Assembly: GCF_003004665.1 (NCBI RefSeq)
Contig: NZ_MUHY01000004.1
Location: forward strand, 24,225 to 88,224
Origin: Candidatus Pandoraea novymonadis
Lineage (GTDB): Bacteria > Pseudomonadota > Gammaproteobacteria > Burkholderiales > Burkholderiaceae
Length of the DNA: 64,000 bases
Reading direction: 5' to 3'
Each line of letters begins with the position of its first letter. Position 1 is the stretch's first letter. The translations under genes were made by a program, and so were the position numbers. Positions 27,735 through 38,479 of this stretch are shown here, in pieces. The notes under the pieces are model-generated. The model was not told the DNA's origin. It ran no database searches and worked only from the letters and a program-made list of their open reading frames with translations.

Positions 27735-29057
27735 ATGAAACTCAATATTCGAAAATTGGATTCAACAGCAACGGATTTTTTATTTCAATTGCGTGAGGTT
27801 CTCGCATTTGAAGCCAGTGAAGATGCTACGATTGATCGTATTGCGGGAGAGATCTTGGCGGATGTCAAGTTGCGCGGTGATGTTGCTGTAGTTGAATACA
27901 CCAATCATTTCGATCGTCTAAACGTAAAAAGTATGGATGAGCTTGAGTTGCCTATGGGGTCGCTTAGTGCTGTGCTTGAGGTTTTGGAACCTAAATGCCG
28001 TACGGCGCTGGAGGTGGCGGCCGCACGCGTCCGAGCTTATCATGAGAAGCAACGTGTAGAATGTGGAACTCATAGCTGGAAATATACCGAATCAGATGGT
28101 ACAGTTCTAGGCCAGAAATTAACGCCTATCGATCGCGTCGGTATTTACGTCCCCGGCGGCAAGGCCGCGTACCCTTCATCCGTATTGATGAATGCCATAC
28201 CTGCACGTGTGGCCGGTGTCAAGGAGATCGTTATGGTAGTTCCGACACCTAATGGCGTACAGAACCCATTGTTACTGGCAGCGGCCCATATTTCAGGTGT
28301 TGACCGCATTTTCACGATCGGAGGTGCTCAGGCGGTGGGGGCTTTGGCTTATGGTACGCACACTGTACCTGGCGTTGATAAGATCGTGGGGCCAGGTAAT
28401 GCATTCGTGGCGGCTGCAAAACGTCGTGTTTTCGGGAAGATTGGTATTGACATGATTGCTGGGCCATCGGAAATCCTTATCATCTGTGATGGTTCTACTA
28501 ATCCGGATTGGGTGGCTATGGACTTATTCTCACAGGCTGAACATGATGAGTTGGCACAGTCAATCCTACTAAGCTCAGATGCTACTTTTATCGAAAAAGT
28601 ACAGACGTCACTTGATCGCCAGATTGGCGATATGCCACGTAGAGACGTAATTGCTGCTTCCTTGCAAGGACGTGGTGCACTGGTGAAAGTCCGTGACATG
28701 GACGAGGCCTGTGATATAGCAAACTTTATTGCACCGGAGCATTTAGAGATTTCGTCTGAAACTCCACAATTTTGGGCAGATAAGATTCGTCATGCAGGTG
28801 CGATCTTCTTGGGACGTTACACCAGTGAGAGCTTGGGTGATTACTGTGCTGGTCCGAACCATGTCCTGCCCACCTCGCGTACTGCACGGTTTTCATCGCC
28901 GCTTGGTGTATATGATTTTGTCAAGCGATCAAGTATTATCGAAGTCAGTGAACAGGGTGCACAGATGCTTGGAGAGATTGCTGCTGAACTCGCTTATGGC
29001 GAGGGTTTGCAAGCCCATGCGATGAGTGCCAAGTACCGTATCCGAAAAGTCTCGTAG
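27735..29057 (+). CDS. hisD: Histidinol dehydrogenase
   Basis: Zn-dependent, NAD-linked enzyme of 440 residues that oxidises L-histidinol to histidine in two steps, the last of the pathway. Conserved parts are [53 protein letters not shown], the catalytic/metal region [15 protein letters not shown] and [27 protein letters not shown] near the end is typical. It follows hisG by 28 bases. In Burkholderia hisC comes next; here a 548-base stretch with a hisC remnant precedes hisB. Confidence 0.96.
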   Translation: MKLNIRKLDSTATDFLFQLREVLAFEASEDATIDRIAGEILADVKLRGDVAVVEYTNHFDRLNVKSMDELELPMGSLSAVLEVLEPKCRTALEVAAARVRAYHEKQRVECGTHSWKYTESDGTVLGQKLTPIDRVGIYVPGGKAAYPSSVLMNAIPARVAGVKEIVMVVPTPNGVQNPLLLAAAHISGVDRIFTIGGAQAVGALAYGTHTVPGVDKIVGPGNAFVAAAKRRVFGKIGIDMIAGPSEILIICDGSTNPDWVAMDLFSQAEHDELAQSILLSSDATFIEKVQTSLDRQIGDMPRRDVIAASLQGRGALVKVRDMDEACDIANFIAPEHLEISSETPQFWADKIRHAGAIFLGRYTSESLGDYCAGPNHVLPTSRTARFSSPLGVYDFVKRSSIIEVSEQGAQMLGEIAAELAYGEGLQAHAMSAKYRIRKVS

Positions 29058-29299
29058 GGTAGAGCATTCTCGATAAGCGTCTATCGGATAGATTATTTTC
29101 CAGAATTATGGTGGAGAAACTATTGAAAAATATAGAAATTTGATGAACGTGAAATTTTTGGTGTTGCAAAGCGAAATGTGATGGGTGTATCTATTAAAGT
29201 TATTTGCAGATGCGTTTTGCGGTGTTGTTTTGGATTCTGTAATATCAGGACTTCTGGAGTTATGTTATTTAGGTGTGGGCTTTATCGGTATGTCGTTAA

Positions 29300-29525
29300 A
29301 TGTTATTCTTAGCCTAAGTGTTTCAGATTGGGTCGCGCTTTGTGGTGATTTTTAGAATTCTATCGATGCGAAAGCTTCAAACTCGGTCTAGCAGGTATGC
29401 GTTCAGCTTGTGTCGAGATGCTTTTTTGATGGATTGGTTAAAAAATTGCGCAGAATAGATATTTTTTGTTTGGTTGTTTGCGTACAGCCGGTAGTTGGAG
29501 TGGCTCTCTAAAGAGAAACATTGGT
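29300..29525 (+). pseudogene. hisC: Degraded histidinol-phosphate aminotransferase remnant
   Basis: Between hisD and hisB, where Burkholderia carries a gene of about 1.07 kb, only 548 bases remain and no long frame exists. Short pieces still resemble HisC. The frame from 29320 reads VSDWVALCGDF, then a TAG and N, matching spacing in the SW...L..EF.N part before the PLP lysine. In another frame, 29373-29402 reads SFKLGLAGMR, close to the family's PLP-lysine segment SKLGLAGIR. Stops and a frameshift lie between and after. A possible CLR from the C-terminus is at about 29475. This is my own reading from memory of the family; alignment would settle it. Confidence 0.55.
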
Positions 29526-29605
29526 CGAGGTTACGACTTCGGTTTTTTGGGGTAGGTTTTCAATCTAGACAGAAGCCGGCCTTCAACGATATTGAAGAGA
29601 ACATC

Positions 29606-30193
29606 ATGCGTATTGCGGAAGTGGTTCGCGACACCAGCGAAACGCAAATAAGAGTTAAGATAGACCTAGATGGCTCGGGCCAAAAGCATCTTGATACTGG
29701 CGTGCCTTTTTTGGATCATATGCTTGATCAAATTGCTAGACATGGCTTGATTGATATGGAAATAACGGCGAAGGGGGATATACATATCGACGATCATCAT
29801 ACTGTGGAAGATGTTGGAATTACGTTTGGTATGGCTGTAGCAAAGGCGGTTGGAGATAAAAAGGGTCTTGTTCGCTATGGTCACAGCTATGTTCCTCTTG
29901 ATGAGGCGCTGTCTAGGGTAGTTATCGATTTTTCTGGGCGTCCGGGACTCGAGTTCCATGTTCCTTTCACTCGTGCACGTGTTGGTAACTTCGACGTTGA
30001 TTTGTTCATTGAGTTTTTTCGTGGCTTTGTCAATCATGCGCACGTAACCGTGCATATAGATAATTTGCGAAGCATCAATGTTCATCATCAATGTGAGACG
30101 GTGTTCAAGGCTTTTGGACGGGCACTTCGTATGGCGACTGAGATCGATCGACGTGCGGCCGGTGTTGTGCCGTCGACGAAGGGAAGCCTGTAG
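29606..30193 (+). CDS. hisB: Imidazoleglycerol-phosphate dehydratase
   Basis: Mn-dependent dehydratase of 195 residues that converts imidazole-glycerol phosphate to imidazole-acetol phosphate. It is the monofunctional form without the histidinol-phosphatase domain of enteric HisB. Metal-binding motifs [11 protein letters not shown] and [15 protein letters not shown] are present, as are [12 protein letters not shown] and [10 protein letters not shown]. The ATG at 29606 ([10 protein letters not shown]) is the family start; earlier in-frame codons run into the hisC remnant. marC follows after 96 bases. Confidence 0.95.
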   Translation: MRIAEVVRDTSETQIRVKIDLDGSGQKHLDTGVPFLDHMLDQIARHGLIDMEITAKGDIHIDDHHTVEDVGITFGMAVAKAVGDKKGLVRYGHSYVPLDEALSRVVIDFSGRPGLEFHVPFTRARVGNFDVDLFIEFFRGFVNHAHVTVHIDNLRSINVHHQCETVFKAFGRALRMATEIDRRAAGVVPSTKGSL

Positions 30194-30289
30194 GCACTTT
30201 TATACCGAACTTTTAACAAAATACATGGCGCTCCCACGGTTGATAAACCGCTGATTGCGTTCTTTGCAACTTCCCTGAGAAAAACTTTC

Positions 30290-30928
30290 ATGACGTTGGA
30301 CACGTTAAAATTTTTTATTTCCCTGTTGGCACTAGTTAATCCACTGGGTGCTATCCCGTTGTTTATCAGCTTGACTGGACAACAGACATCAACAGAAAAG
30401 CGCCACACGATAAAGGTGACAGCCATATCAGTTGCGTTAGTAGTGGTGTGTTCGGGATTATTTGGCGAGCATATCATTCGCTTCTTTGGTATTTCGGTAG
30501 CATCGCTCGAAGTAGGTGGCGGTATTATCATGTTGCTGATGGCGGTGAATATGCTTAATGCTAAATCTGCCAATAACAGCGATCGGGCCACGGATGAAGA
30601 GCGCTATGAGGCTAGAGCGCGACCGAATATTGCTGTAGTACCACTTGCCATTCCTTTGTTGACTGGGCCAGGTACGATTAGCACTGTAATTATCTATGCG
30701 GGTCGTGGTGCGCAACATTGGACACAAATACTTCTGTGGCTTGTTGTTATCGGCATTGCTTTGGGTACTGTTGTTTGGTTAGCCCTGCGTCTGGCGGAGC
30801 GGATAGAACATTGGTTAGGATATACGGGGATCAATATCGGGACGCGTTTGATGGGATTGATTCTGTCGGCACTGGCTGTGGAATTTATTATTGATGGTTT
30901 AAGGATATTACTTCCAGGCTTGAAATGA
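30290..30928 (+). CDS. marC: MarC-family integral membrane protein
   Basis: Protein of 212 residues with six hydrophobic segments and the MarC/UPF0056 motifs [18 protein letters not shown], the central [19 protein letters not shown] and the C-terminal [11 protein letters not shown]. The biochemical role of the family is not established, despite the historical link to multiple antibiotic resistance. It sits inside the histidine operon between hisB and hisH, as in Burkholderia, and its last codon overlaps the hisH start by four bases (ATGA). Confidence 0.9.
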   Translation: MTLDTLKFFISLLALVNPLGAIPLFISLTGQQTSTEKRHTIKVTAISVALVVVCSGLFGEHIIRFFGISVASLEVGGGIIMLLMAVNMLNAKSANNSDRATDEERYEARARPNIAVVPLAIPLLTGPGTISTVIIYAGRGAQHWTQILLWLVVIGIALGTVVWLALRLAERIEHWLGYTGINIGTRLMGLILSALAVEFIIDGLRILLPGLK

Positions 30929-31563
30929 CCAAGATTGCAATCGTCGATTACGGTATGGGTAACTTGCATTCGGTTTGTCAGGCACTGCGTTTCGCAGCAC
31001 CGGAAGCACAGATTAGACTCACCAGAAATGCTAATGAGATTCGTGTAGCAGATCGTGTTGTTTTGCCAGGACAGGGTGCGATGCATGATTGTATGGAAAG
31101 CTTGGATGCATTAGATCTGCGCCAAGCAGTGCTCCATGCTGCTGCAACTAAGCCATTGTTCGCTGTCTGTGTGGGGGAGCAGATGCTCTTCGAGATTAGT
31201 GAGGAATCTAATGTGCCAGCACTGGGAATCATGCCTGGCCGAGTTGTACGTTTCCGCCTCGATGGACAGCGGCAAGATGATGGTTCACGCTTTAAGGTGC
31301 CACAGATGGGATGGAACCGGGTTCGCCAGACGCTCAATCACCCGATATGGTTCGGTATTCCGGACAACTCTTATTTCTACTTTGTGCACAGCTATTACGT
31401 GGTTCCTGTCGATCCTACATTGACGGCTGGTGAAACAAAATACGGTGTCGATTTTACCTGTGCAGTCGCACGCGATAATATTTTTGCAACACAGTTTCAC
31501 CCGGAGAAAAGTAGCGTACACGGACTTGCACTCTACCGAAATTTTTTGCGCTGGAATCCTTGA
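30925..31563 (+). CDS. hisH: Imidazole glycerol phosphate synthase, glutaminase subunit
   Basis: Class I glutamine amidotransferase subunit of 212 residues that supplies ammonia to HisF. The start [14 protein letters not shown], the oxyanion strand LPGQGAMHD, the nucleophile in [12 protein letters not shown] and the catalytic His-Glu pair in [10 protein letters not shown] are all intact. The ATG overlaps the marC stop. hisA follows after 154 bases that contain no gene. Confidence 0.95.
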   Translation: MTKIAIVDYGMGNLHSVCQALRFAAPEAQIRLTRNANEIRVADRVVLPGQGAMHDCMESLDALDLRQAVLHAAATKPLFAVCVGEQMLFEISEESNVPALGIMPGRVVRFRLDGQRQDDGSRFKVPQMGWNRVRQTLNHPIWFGIPDNSYFYFVHSYYVVPVDPTLTAGETKYGVDFTCAVARDNIFATQFHPEKSSVHGLALYRNFLRWNP

Positions 31564-31717
31564 TTTTACAGGTATCTCGGATGCTTTGGATTCATGATAA
31601 TGCCCTATAGTGGTTGCTATTTTTGGCTGAATTGGTTTCGATTGCTGAGTGTACCAGTTCTTCTGAGAGGAATCCTAGTGGGGTTTGGTACTTATCTTTT
31701 TCATTTTACGATTGTCT

Positions 31718-32467
31718 ATGCAGCTTATTCCAGCTATCGACTTGAAAGACGGTCAATGTGTGCGCCTCAAACAAGGTGACATGGATCAAACCACTGTATT
31801 CTCCGAGAATCCTGTTTCTATGGCTCGGTATTGGGTCGAGCAGGGTGCTCGGCGGTTGCATTTAGTGGATTTGAATGGTGCGTTCGCAGGCAAACCACGT
31901 AATGTAGAGACGATCCGTGAGATTATCGAGGAGGTGGGTAACAAAATTCCTATCCAATTGGGTGGGGGTATTCGTGATCTGGCCACCATTGAACACTATC
32001 TCGATAGTGGCTTGTCCTACGTTATTATTGGTACAGCAGCAGTGAAAAATCCTGGATTCCTTATGGAGGCATCATCTGCTTTTGGTGGACATATTATCGT
32101 TGGAATTGATGCTAAGAATGGAAAGGTCGCTACTGATGGCTGGAGTAAACTCACGGGCCATGAAGTTGTCGATCTTGCACGTAAATTTGAAGGCTACGGT
32201 ATCGAGTCCATAATCTACACTGATATTGGCCGCGATGGCATGTTGCAGGGAATTAATATCGATGCGACAGTGCGCCTGGCTCGGGCCGTAAAGGTGCCTG
32301 TTATTGCCTCCGGGGGACTATCGAATTTGAGCGATATCGATGCGCTGTGCGCGATTGAAGAGGATGGTGTCGAAGGTGTAATTTGTGGTCGAGCGATTTA
32401 TTCCGGTGACCTTGTTTTTTCAGATGCGCAAGCGCGGGCTGATATGTTTTCGAAAGGAGAGGTGTAA
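31718..32467 (+). CDS. hisA: Phosphoribosylformimino-5-aminoimidazole carboxamide ribotide isomerase
   Basis: TIM-barrel isomerase (ProFAR isomerase) of 249 residues in histidine synthesis. The catalytic Asp lies in [18 protein letters not shown], and the second acid in [11 protein letters not shown]. The two phosphate-binding loops are GGGIRD and ASGGLSN. The ATG at 31718 (MQLIPAIDL) is the family start; upstream in-frame codons would add 11 unrelated residues. hisF follows after 29 bases. Confidence 0.96.
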   Translation: MQLIPAIDLKDGQCVRLKQGDMDQTTVFSENPVSMARYWVEQGARRLHLVDLNGAFAGKPRNVETIREIIEEVGNKIPIQLGGGIRDLATIEHYLDSGLSYVIIGTAAVKNPGFLMEASSAFGGHIIVGIDAKNGKVATDGWSKLTGHEVVDLARKFEGYGIESIIYTDIGRDGMLQGINIDATVRLARAVKVPVIASGGLSNLSDIDALCAIEEDGVEGVICGRAIYSGDLVFSDAQARADMFSKGEV

Positions 32468-32496
32468 GCGGCCTGTCGCCGTCACGCGCCGTCACT

Positions 32497-33270
32497 ATGG
32501 CTTTGGCTAAGCGTATAATTCCTTGTCTTGATGTTACTGCAGGTCGGGTCGTCAAAGGGGTTAATTTCCTTGAGTTACGTGATGCAGGGGATCCAGTTGA
32601 AATTGCCTCTCGTTACGATGAGCAGGGAGCTGACGAACTAACTTTTCTTGATATCACGGCGACTTCTGATGGTCGTGACTTCATTTTGCCGATTATTGAA
32701 GCGGTAGCGTCCAAAGTATTTATTCCTTTGACTGTAGGCGGTGGAGTACGAGAGGTTTCTGATGTGCGCCGGTTGCTTAATGCGGGTGCAGATAAAGTTG
32801 CTATGAATTCGTCTGCTGTTGCTAATTCTAATCTTGTGGCAGAGGCTGCCAGTAAATACGGATCTCAGTGTATTGTGGTGGCTATCGATGCTAAGCGCGT
32901 ATTTGTTGAGGGTGAGTCCTCACGTTGGGAGGTTTTTACGCATGGGGGTCGGAAGAGCACTGGTTTGGACGTTGTGGTTTGGGCTAAACGTATTGAAGAA
33001 CTTGGTGCAGGTGAAATTATACTCACCAGTATGGATCGTGATGGCACTAAAATTGGATTTGATTTAGAGCTAACGCGAGCTGTATCCGACAACGTCATGA
33101 TTCCCGTGATTGCTTCGGGTGGTGTTGGGTCATTGGCGGACCTCGCAAACGGCATTACACAAGGTCATGCTGACGCGGTGTTGGCGGCAAGTATTTTCCA
33201 TTACGGTGACCATACAATTGGTGAAGCTAAGAATTTCATGGCGGATCAAGGTATTTCAGTGAGGTTGTAA
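32497..33270 (+). CDS. hisF: Imidazole glycerol phosphate synthase, cyclase subunit
   Basis: Synthase subunit of 257 residues, a TIM barrel homologous to HisA, that uses ammonia from HisH to make imidazole-glycerol phosphate and AICAR. The catalytic Asp residues are in [15 protein letters not shown] and VVAIDAKR. Phosphate loops GGGVRE and ASGGVGS are present, and [10 protein letters not shown] is typical. It is six bases from hisI. A short insertion-like region ([20 protein letters not shown]) is normal for the family. Confidence 0.96.
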   Translation: MALAKRIIPCLDVTAGRVVKGVNFLELRDAGDPVEIASRYDEQGADELTFLDITATSDGRDFILPIIEAVASKVFIPLTVGGGVREVSDVRRLLNAGADKVAMNSSAVANSNLVAEAASKYGSQCIVVAIDAKRVFVEGESSRWEVFTHGGRKSTGLDVVVWAKRIEELGAGEIILTSMDRDGTKIGFDLELTRAVSDNVMIPVIASGGVGSLADLANGITQGHADAVLAASIFHYGDHTIGEAKNFMADQGISVRL

Positions 33271-33276
33271 TAAAGC

Positions 33277-33675
33277 ATGATAAAAGATTGGTTAGATCAA
33301 GTGAGATGGGATGAAAACGGCTTAGTACCAGCGATCGCTCAGGAGATTGAAACCAATGACTTGCTGATGGTGGCCTGGATGAATCGAGATGCGTTGAAGC
33401 TTACGGTGAAAGTCGGTGAGGTCATTTATTGGTCACGTTCTCGTAAGCGTTTGTGGCATAAGGGTGAAGAATCGGGTCATGTGCAGAAGGTACATGACAT
33501 TCGCCTGGATTGCGATGCAGACGTTATTTTATTGAAGGTCAAGCAGATCGAAGGTATTGCTTGCCACACAGGTCGGTATTCCTGCTTTTTTCGTAAACTG
33601 GAAGGATCTGGGTTAGATGTGTGTTGGACAATAGATGAGCCAGTACTCAAAGATCCAAATAGAATTTATAAGTGA
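33277..33675 (+). CDS. hisI: Phosphoribosyl-AMP cyclohydrolase
   Basis: Zn/Mg-dependent cyclohydrolase of 132 residues that opens the adenine ring of PR-AMP. It is a separate gene from hisE, as usual in betaproteobacteria. [30 protein letters not shown], the metal site [13 protein letters not shown] and the zinc cysteines in [11 protein letters not shown] are present. Its stop overlaps the GTG of hisE. Confidence 0.95.
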   Translation: MIKDWLDQVRWDENGLVPAIAQEIETNDLLMVAWMNRDALKLTVKVGEVIYWSRSRKRLWHKGEESGHVQKVHDIRLDCDADVILLKVKQIEGIACHTGRYSCFFRKLEGSGLDVCWTIDEPVLKDPNRIYK

Positions 33676-34037
33676 GTCAGATGAATAAAACTTTGAAACG
33701 AGTGACTGAGGTCATCAAATCCCGCAAAGGCGGTGATAAGAATGAATCTTACGTGGCGAGTTTATTTCATAAAGGTGATGATGCCATACTTAAAAAAATT
33801 GCCGAAGAAGCTACAGAGATTATCTTGGCTGCGAAAGATATCCGCATTGGAGCGTCTTCCTTGTCTGGTGATTTGAAGCAGAAGCTTGTCAACGAGACTA
33901 CCGATTTTTGGTTTCATAGCATGGTACTTTTGGTTCATCATGGTCTCTCACCGGATGCGGTGTTGACTGAACTGGAACGTCGTGAAGGATTGTCTGGGCT
34001 GACGGAGAAGGCACAACGTAAGTCGTCTGATGGCTAA
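33672..34037 (+). CDS. hisE: Phosphoribosyl-ATP pyrophosphatase
   Basis: All-alpha MazG-like pyrophosphatase of 121 residues that removes pyrophosphate from PR-ATP, second step of histidine synthesis. Conserved acidic segments [31 protein letters not shown] and [21 protein letters not shown] form the metal site. The GTG at 33672 overlaps the hisI stop (GTGA); an ATG at 33681 is an alternative. It closes the his operon. Confidence 0.94.
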   Translation: MSQMNKTLKRVTEVIKSRKGGDKNESYVASLFHKGDDAILKKIAEEATEIILAAKDIRIGASSLSGDLKQKLVNETTDFWFHSMVLLVHHGLSPDAVLTELERREGLSGLTEKAQRKSSDG

Positions 34038-34360
34038 ATGTTTGTCTATTGTCGAAATTAAAGTGCGGATGTTACTTGCGCAAGGATTACCAAATTTTCC
34101 ATACAGAATCTTTGTTCGTCAATAGTTGTTATCAACGATTTATCCTTACGATAGGGAATTATTGAGAGAGATAAAATTGGAGTCACAGTATGGTCTTTCA
34201 TATTATTGGTTCTAGTTGATCTTGGGTTTCGTTGGCTTGATATCCATTTTCGCTTATCTTCTTTAGATTATTTGCAGAATTATGATGTATCAGGAGAAGC
34301 GATCTCTTAGCATCTGACGATGCTTTATGCTGACAATGACGCAATCTCACTAAGGATCAA
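34038..34360. other. Gene-free spacer between hisE and hinT
   Basis: About 320 AT-rich bases. I found no open frame, RNA gene or clear promoter. The nearby tatABC and hinT genes likely start their transcript here. Confidence 0.35.
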
Positions 34361-34738
34361 ATGCTCATGGGTCATGATGAATGTATTTTCTGCAAGATTG
34401 CTATTGGGCAAGTTTTGAGCGAGCAGGTTTATGCGGATAGTGATTTGATCGTCTTCAAGGATATTAGACCGGTGGCGCCGCTCCATTTGTTGGTGGTGCC
34501 TCGCCGTCATATCCCGACCTTGCAGCATTGCGAAAGCGAAGATCAGGAACTGCTTGGGAAAATGATGTTATTAGCACCCAAATTGGCGAGAGAATTTGGC
34601 TATGCTTACGAGCCAGGATCGGACAAGGAGGCCAATGGTTTTCGTGTAGTAATGAATACCGGCCCGGGTGGTGGCCAAGAACTCTATCATATTCATATGC
34701 ATGTGATAGCGGGACTACGTCCTTCGATATGTATGTGA
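34361..34738 (+). CDS. hinT: HIT-family purine nucleoside phosphoramidase
   Basis: HIT protein of 125 residues that hydrolyses AMP-lysine and related phosphoramidates. The zinc-like CIFCKI start, FKDIRPVAPLHLLVVPRRHIP and the catalytic triad HIHMHV are present. An ATG at 34367 gives MGHDECIFCKI and is also possible. It is 66 bases before tatA; hinT next to tatABC is standard in Burkholderia. Confidence 0.93.
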   Translation: MLMGHDECIFCKIAIGQVLSEQVYADSDLIVFKDIRPVAPLHLLVVPRRHIPTLQHCESEDQELLGKMMLLAPKLAREFGYAYEPGSDKEANGFRVVMNTGPGGGQELYHIHMHVIAGLRPSICM

Positions 34739-34804
34739 GAGTTCACCTGACAGAAATAAGTATTAATGCCGATAAATAGAAACGGGAGCACTAGGAGATT
34801 TTTT

Positions 34805-35029
34805 ATGGGTTATCTCAGTATTTCTCATTGGATTGTTGTTTTCTTGATTGTTATGATGATTTTTGGTACGAAGAAGCTTCGTGATATTGGGAGCGATCTA
34901 GGGGGGGCGGTGAAGGGTTTTAAGGATGGAATGAAGGAAAGTAGTACTGCTTCTTCATCGAAGGATATGGAGCCGCAATCCTATAACAACATAACTATCG
35001 ACATGCAAAAAGAAGATACTAGCCAATAA
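34805..35029 (+). CDS. tatA: Twin-arginine translocase subunit TatA
   Basis: Pore-forming subunit of 74 residues of the Tat system, which exports folded proteins such as the Rieske protein encoded downstream. A single N-terminal membrane helix (about 5-19) is followed by the [24 protein letters not shown] amphipathic helix. The ATG at 34805 ([12 protein letters not shown]) is the family start; upstream in-frame codons add a hydrophilic stretch and are unlikely. Confidence 0.93.
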   Translation: MGYLSISHWIVVFLIVMMIFGTKKLRDIGSDLGGAVKGFKDGMKESSTASSSKDMEPQSYNNITIDMQKEDTSQ

Positions 35030-35054
35030 CGATAAGGTTAAAGGCCAAAACGGC

Positions 35055-35594
35055 ATGATAGATCTCGGTTTGTCCAAGCTGATTCTGACCGGTGTAGTTG
35101 CGCTGGTTGTTATTGGTCCGGAACGTCTTCCGAAAGTAACTCGTATGGCGGGAGCGTTGTTTTCCCGTGCACAACGTTATCTCAATGATGTTAAGGCGCA
35201 AGTGAAAAGTGAAATGGAACTTGATGAATTGCTTAATGTCGGTCGTGAATTTGAGGATATCGCACGCGGTTTCGAGAGTACGATCAACACACATTTGTAC
35301 TTAAAGGATGATGATGCATTAAATGACATTTTTTTGAATGAGGCGACAATGATGCCGTCAACACATGTTTCATTAGCCCATTATGTTGCTGATTCAGTAG
35401 ATACCGCTGAGCCTACGATGAGATTCTCTATGAATCTGAAAAGCGTTAATCGGCGCAATTGGCGTGTGAAACGTAGGGTGATGCCGCTTTGGTATAAACA
35501 AGCGACGCGCACAAAAATATACTTGCAGTCGGGGGCCGCTCGTATGGCGCGGCATATGCCAAGAACCATGCGCCGTCCGATGAAATTCTTTTAA
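35055..35594 (+). CDS. tatB: Twin-arginine translocase subunit TatB
   Basis: Receptor subunit of 179 residues of the Tat system. MIDLGLSKLILTGVVALVVIGPERLPKVTR has the membrane helix and the GPERLP hinge. An amphipathic helix follows, and then a variable, basic C-terminal tail. It sits between tatA and tatC. The tail is poorly conserved, so its length cannot be used to judge integrity. Confidence 0.9.
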   Translation: MIDLGLSKLILTGVVALVVIGPERLPKVTRMAGALFSRAQRYLNDVKAQVKSEMELDELLNVGREFEDIARGFESTINTHLYLKDDDALNDIFLNEATMMPSTHVSLAHYVADSVDTAEPTMRFSMNLKSVNRRNWRVKRRVMPLWYKQATRTKIYLQSGAARMARHMPRTMRRPMKFF

Positions 35595-35661
35595 GTTTGT
35601 GGACCCCAACTAGCTAGCCTCCAGAATTAAAGCAGTCTAGGATAATTCCAAGAGGATTTAT

Positions 35662-36426
35662 GTGACTAACAAACAGAAAATTCCTGGAGGGGATATAGAA
35701 GCAACATTTTTTTCACATTTGATAGAGTTACGTGCCCGCATCATTCGTGCTGGAGGGGCGGTTCTCATAGTATTTTTTAGTCTTATCTATTGGGCTCCGG
35801 ATATTTTCTGCTTGCTATCAAGTCCATTGCTGAAATCGCTTCCAAGAGGCGGCAAGATGATCGTCACGGACATCAGCGGTTCATTTTTTGTGCCGATGAA
35901 GGTCACGATGATAGTATCAATTGTTGTTGCATTTCCGATCGTGCTTTATCAGGCTTGGGCATTCATTGCGCCTGGACTATATCGGCATGAGAAGAGACTC
36001 GTGATTCCGTTGGTCGTAAGCAGTTACGCGTTGTTTCTTGTAGGCATCGCATTTGCATATTTTCTTGTATTTCCAACAGTTTTTCAGTTCATGGCTCATT
36101 ACAATGCACCATTAGGTGCGGAGATGAACACCGATATTAATAGCTATCTCAGCTTCGTCCTAACGATGTTTCTTTGTTTTGGTATTACGTTTGAGATGCC
36201 GTTGGCGGTCGTACTGCTAGTACATCTAGGTGTTGTTAGTCTAGAAAAACTTAAGCAAAGCCGCCCTTATGCAGTTGTTGGTTCATTTGTCGTCGCTGCG
36301 ATTGTTACACCGCCAGACGTTCTATCTCAGGTCATGCTTGCAATTTCACTGGTTTTGCTTTACGAATTTGGTTTGATTGCCGCGCGTATATTTGTGAAGT
36401 CGCCTGCTCACAGAAATGATGAGTGA
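35662..36426 (+). CDS. tatC: Twin-arginine translocase subunit TatC
   Basis: Core membrane protein of 254 residues with six membrane segments that binds twin-arginine signal peptides. It carries SHLIELRARIIRA, PLLKSLP, FIAPGLYRHEKR, and a membrane-embedded Glu in the FEMPLAVVLLVHLGVVS region; the SRPYAVVGSFVVAAIVTPPDVLSQ loop is typical. The start is GTG at 35662. It is convergent with the HtrA-family gene. Confidence 0.94.
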   Translation: MTNKQKIPGGDIEATFFSHLIELRARIIRAGGAVLIVFFSLIYWAPDIFCLLSSPLLKSLPRGGKMIVTDISGSFFVPMKVTMIVSIVVAFPIVLYQAWAFIAPGLYRHEKRLVIPLVVSSYALFLVGIAFAYFLVFPTVFQFMAHYNAPLGAEMNTDINSYLSFVLTMFLCFGITFEMPLAVVLLVHLGVVSLEKLKQSRPYAVVGSFVVAAIVTPPDVLSQVMLAISLVLLYEFGLIAARIFVKSPAHRNDE

Positions 36427-36508
36427 TGTCGGTGCCTGTTTTATGTTTCTTATCAAGCTTTGTCTTTGTATTTTTGAGGTGATTCGGATACATAGAAGTT
36501 ATCATCCG

Positions 36509-37714
36509 TTAATACCCACTGTTATCGTCTCCTTCTTCTAAAGGGCGTTTGGGGGGTGGAGGACGTTTCCCAACTATTACTTGTAGATCGATGGTTTTCT
36601 TTTTTCGTTTTAGTTGGATTGCCGTAGACACACCGGGCTTTAGCTGAGCAATAATGTTGAGAAGTTCAGTCGTGTCACGAATTGTGGTATCGCCAACCTT
36701 GGTCAAGGTATCCCCTGGCTGAATGCACGCCTTATCCGCAGGACTACCTTGCACGACTCCTGCAATAATCACACCGGAGTCCTGTTGCAGACCGAACGAT
36801 TCTGCAATATCAGCCGTAATATCTTGCGGTTCTACACCGATCCAGCCACGCGTGACTGTACCAGTAGTGATGATGGATTCCAGCACAGAACGAGTCGTGG
36901 ATATAGGGATCGCGAAGCCGATGCCCATATTGCCTCCGCTGCGTGAGTAGATAGCTGTGTTGATGCCAAGTAAGTTGCCATGCACATCTACTAGTGCGCC
37001 ACCTGAATTACCAGGATTGATAGCAGCATCGGTCTGAATGAAGTTCTCAAAAGTACTGATATCGAGATGATTGCGACCAAGTGCACTAATGATACCCATG
37101 GTGACTGTTTGTCCTACTCCAAACGGATTACCAATGGCTAACACCACATCCCCGACGCGTACCTTTTCCATGCCACCGAGAGTAATGGCAGGTAGATTGT
37201 CGAGTGTAATCTTTAGGACGGTTAGATCGGTTTCTGGATCGCTTCCAACTAGTTTGGCACAGGCTTTACGACCGTCCGCAAGTGCTATCTCAATTTCGTC
37301 AGCGCCATCGATTACATGGTGATTTGTGAGAATGTATCCTTGACTGCTGACGATGACACCGGAGCCAAGGCTTGGTACCGGTTCCTGGCGAATAGCAGTA
37401 CCGCTATCACCGAAAAAATAGCGGAACAATGGATCGTCGAAGCGAGGATCGCGTTTGGCACGATTCTTTTTATTGGAGAAAATGCTAACCACAGATGGCA
37501 TGGCTTTTTGTGCACCATCTGCATACGAGTCTTGTGTCGTCTTTTCGGACAGACTATTTGTCGTCTCTTGGAACGCAATAGTGGGATTGACCGACTGATA
37601 GCCAAATGGTCTTTGACCTGGTAACCACTGTGGTTTCAAGGTCGCGATTATAAATAATAGCGCGAGTAGTATAGTGACCGCTTGCGCAAACAGGAGCCAG
37701 AAGCGTCTGAACAT
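36509..37714 (-). CDS. HtrA-family serine protease with one PDZ domain
   Basis: Periplasmic protease of 401 residues, anchored by an N-terminal membrane segment (about 8-25). The trypsin-like domain has the catalytic triad His133 (TNHHV), Asp163 (DPETDLTVL) and Ser237 (GNSGGAL). One PDZ domain follows (about 285-380; [20 protein letters not shown] and [17 protein letters not shown]). One PDZ and an anchor is the DegS/AlgW/DegQ-like layout; which sub-role it has (quality control or sigma-E-type signalling) cannot be told from sequence alone. It is divergent from the Nif3 gene with only 15 bases between start codons. Confidence 0.9.
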   Translation of the reverse strand: MFRRFWLLFAQAVTILLALLFIIATLKPQWLPGQRPFGYQSVNPTIAFQETTNSLSEKTTQDSYADGAQKAMPSVVSIFSNKKNRAKRDPRFDDPLFRYFFGDSGTAIRQEPVPSLGSGVIVSSQGYILTNHHVIDGADEIEIALADGRKACAKLVGSDPETDLTVLKITLDNLPAITLGGMEKVRVGDVVLAIGNPFGVGQTVTMGIISALGRNHLDISTFENFIQTDAAINPGNSGGALVDVHGNLLGINTAIYSRSGGNMGIGFAIPISTTRSVLESIITTGTVTRGWIGVEPQDITADIAESFGLQQDSGVIIAGVVQGSPADKACIQPGDTLTKVGDTTIRDTTELLNIIAQLKPGVSTAIQLKRKKKTIDLQVIVGKRPPPPKRPLEEGDDNSGY

Positions 37715-37715
37715 G

Positions 37716-37721
37716 AAGGAG
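37716..37721 (+). promoter_or_regulatory. Ribosome-binding site deciding the Nif3-family TTG start
   Basis: AAGGAG at 37716-37721 lies eight bases before the TTG at 37730. It supports that start over a longer frame from 37682. The site sits within the 15 bases separating the two divergent start codons. Confidence 0.55.
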
Positions 37722-37729
37722 AAAAAACC

Positions 37730-38479
37730 TTGATAAATCGTATTAATTTAGAATTGTATCTTAACGATACACTTCAAATCTCAAAATTTCAGGATTATTG
37801 CCCAAATGGGCTTCAAGTAGAAGGATGTCCAGAAATTAGAAAACTTGCCTCTGGGGTGACTGCTAGTCAAGCTTTTCTAGAAGCAGCACGTGATTGGGGA
37901 AGCGACGCAGTGCTAGTACACCACGGATATTTTTGGAAAAATGAGGAATCTTGCATTGTTGGTATTAAGCGTCGCCGCCTAGGTCTTTTGATTGAGAACG
38001 ACATGAACCTATTTGCTTATCACCTTCCGCTTGATGCACATTCAGAATTGGGTAATAACGCGCAATTGGCTATTTTGCTTGGCTTTATCTCTCATGCCCG
38101 TTTTGGCCCAGATCAACTAGGTTGGCTTGGTACGCTCGAACGAGCAATGACTTTACGTGAACTGGCGCAGCGTGTGGATATTAAATTGGGACGTGTACCA
38201 CTATTATTGGGTGATCCGGATCGACCGATAAAAAAAGTTGCATGGTGTACCGGTGGTGCTCAAGGATTTTTCGAAGCTGCTATTGCCGCAGGAGCAGATG
38301 TTTATCTAAGCGGTGAGGTGTCTGAGCAGAATACACATTTGGCACGAGAATCGGGTGTTGGTTTCTTAGGAGCAGGACATCATGCGACGGAGTGTTGGGG
38401 AGTGAAGGCGTTAGGCGAGCATATTGCTAAAACGTTTGAGATTGAGCATTGTTTTTTTGACATCCCGAATCCAGTTTAG
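37730..38479 (+). CDS. Nif3/YbgI-family metal-binding protein
   Basis: Protein of 249 residues, family NIF3/YbgI, with a di-metal centre suggested by VLVHHGYFW, the YHLPLDAH strand and GHHATE. Family function is not settled (GTP cyclohydrolase I-like fold). I chose the TTG at 37730 ([11 protein letters not shown]) because it has an AAGGAG site; an in-frame TTG at 37682 would run back into the HtrA gene. In Burkholderia it is also next to the HtrA-like and pet genes. No frame damage is seen. Confidence 0.88.
   Translation: MINRINLELYLNDTLQISKFQDYCPNGLQVEGCPEIRKLASGVTASQAFLEAARDWGSDAVLVHHGYFWKNEESCIVGIKRRRLGLLIENDMNLFAYHLPLDAHSELGNNAQLAILLGFISHARFGPDQLGWLGTLERAMTLRELAQRVDIKLGRVPLLLGDPDRPIKKVAWCTGGAQGFFEAAIAAGADVYLSGEVSEQNTHLARESGVGFLGAGHHATECWGVKALGEHIAKTFEIEHCFFDIPNPV

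Noticed and set aside
31594..31779. 61-codon plus-strand frame between hisH and hisA
   Set aside because: It overlaps hisA in another frame and shows no family similarity.
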